Source of the DNA: Paramecium sonneborni | Taxonomy: Eukaryota; Ciliophora; Oligohymenophorea; Peniculida; Parameciidae | Length of the DNA: 64,000 bases | NCBI GenBank assembly: GCA_905182985.1 | Contig: CAJJDN010000010.1 | Location: 252,221 to 316,220, forward strand | Reading direction: 5' to 3' | Part shown: positions 62,900 through 64,000 of the stretch, in pieces | Layout of the letters: each line of letters opens with the position of its first letter | How positions within the stretch are numbered: the stretch's first letter is position 1 | Program-made: the position numbers and the translations under genes | Notes under the pieces: model-generated | What the model was told of the DNA's origin: nothing | The model's database searches: none | The model's input: the letters and a program-made list of their open reading frames with translations, nothing else

Positions 62900-64000
62900 T
62901 CATTTACCTTAGTTGATCCAATATTATTCATATTTTTCATATTTCTCAGTGTTTCTTTTTAATATATCTTCAAGAGGTCCCAACATTCTTTTGAAACTAT
63001 GTCTATCCAAATATATTAATTTGACTTATGTCTATAATATTCTAAATAAAATGAATTTACTTGAGCAACAATATTAGCTTATCTTGGAATGTCTTTTAGT
63101 AAGGCTAATTCTCCAAAGTAATCTCCTGCTTTATATTAAAAAACTTTGACTGGTTCTTATCCTTATGTAAGTGTTTTAGTGGCAATTAATTCTCCTTCCT
63201 CAATCATATAAAAAATATCTCCTTATTCTCCTTCTCTGATAATATATTCTCCTTATTAAAATGAAGCACTTTTAATAGCATCTGCAACATGAGATCTTTC
63301 ATATGGATCCATCATTGAAAGCAAATCAATAGATTTAAGTACATTTACATATTTTTCTCTCTTTCTAGAAATGATAATTAGATGAATACTTCATTGCTGC
63401 ATCTTTAACAATATGATTAAATGTTTATCTATCTAATGCAAATAAAATAGAGTTAGTTTTAGATTGAATTGAGGCAGCACGTGGAGCATTATACAATAAA
63501 GCTAATTCTCCAAATGATTCTCCTGGATAATAAACTTTTAAAAATTTGTTTTCACCATCTTTTGTAAATCTTTTAAAACAATTTAACTCTCCTTAATCAA
63601 CAACATATAAATTATCACCATTATCTCCTTATTTAATAACCCAATCTTAGACACTAAGAATGCAAATAAAAGAATACTTATAATTACGTTCTTCCATTGC
63701 ATCAATAACAATGTCTTTTTCTTTTTAATCAAGTGATGCAAACATAAATGATTATTCTAATCTTTTACCTATTTTTTCCTTCTATTCTTAAGTCTTTACA
63801 ATCACTCTAGGTTAAAATGACTGTTATTTTATTATTAAATATACACCTCTTTTCTATTGTATTATCCATAAGCTTCAGCTGAAATAGATGCTCTTTATTT
63901 TCTAGCAGCAGGTGGTCTTTTAGGTAATTCAATTATCTCTTCATCGGAAGATGATTATTGTGAATTTGATTTCTATCTTTATTTGACAATATCTCTTCCT
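62900..64000 (-). CDS. cAMP-dependent protein kinase regulatory subunit (5' end beyond window)
   Basis: The gene enters from the right edge and ends at TGA 62902-62900. Four introns: 63821-63846 (starts GTG), 63654-63677, 63365-63389 and 63032-63060. Near the N-terminal side is an inhibitor sequence [12 protein letters not shown], matching the pseudosubstrate/ISAE region of PKA regulatory subunits. Two cyclic-nucleotide domains follow with phosphate-binding cassettes [17 protein letters not shown] and [16 protein letters not shown], each keeping the Glu and Arg that bind cAMP. The subunit holds PKA inactive until cAMP binds, a pathway that controls ciliary beating in Paramecium. The Ser in RASI would make the inhibitor site phosphorylatable, as in type II subunits. 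The dimerisation domain is missing from the window. Confidence 0.93.

Overview
The window is AT-rich nuclear DNA from a ciliate, most likely a Paramecium macronuclear scaffold. Long reading frames appear only when TAA and TAG are read as Gln and TGA is the sole stop. Genes are packed tightly on both strands. Nearly every gene is cut by tiny GT..AG introns of 22-30 nt, mostly GTA...TAG; I placed 65. Intergenic gaps often measure tens of bases. Coordinates of spliced genes below run from start codon to stop codon with introns included.

Layout. 1-3156: end of a WD40 gene, a non-coding stretch, a small MGC-start protein, an MBOAT acyltransferase (-). 3173-8379: a 1709-residue protein with NDK-like segments. 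8959-16983: a CDPK (-), an AXDND1-like axonemal protein (+), an E2-fold protein without its cysteine (-). 17350-28371: a 1764-residue coiled coil (+), S-adenosylmethionine synthetase (-), a small-Tim-like protein (-), a NEK10-like kinase (-), a MORN protein (+). 28416-40178: glycogen phosphorylase, an intronless membrane-anchored protein, a decayed dual-specificity phosphatase, a ULK-like kinase, an unknown protein, a ZC2HC1-like zinc-finger protein, a decayed region. 40179-46075: a 1556-residue polytopic membrane protein. 46218-54230: leucyl-tRNA synthetase (-), a right-handed beta-helix protein (-), decayed coding DNA, thioredoxin reductase (-). 55085-64000: two small genes, XPB helicase (-), a coiled-coil protein, an ankyrin protein, and most of a PKA regulatory subunit (-) running off the right edge.

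The most striking element is thioredoxin reductase. Its frame ends Gly-Cys-UGA-Gly-UGA, so in a code where UGA is the only stop the first UGA must be selenocysteine and the second, two codons on, termination. Seven bases past the Sec codon lies a perfect GC-rich hairpin, and about 130 bases past it is a structure with the AUGA / AA-loop / GA architecture of a eukaryotic SECIS element.

Two single-N gaps (12953 and 44660) are each flanked by exact direct repeats of about 1.13-1.15 kb. These are assembly artefacts from unmerged contig ends, not duplications. Removing one copy leaves continuous genes; in the membrane-protein gene it is required to keep the frame.

Several genes have families tied to cilia and signalling (AXDND1-like, NEK10-like, MORN, CDPK, PKA-R, ULK-like), as expected for a ciliate. 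I see no operon-like logic: neighbours are functionally unrelated and many are divergent. No tRNA, rRNA, CRISPR array, transposon or telomeric repeat was recognised.
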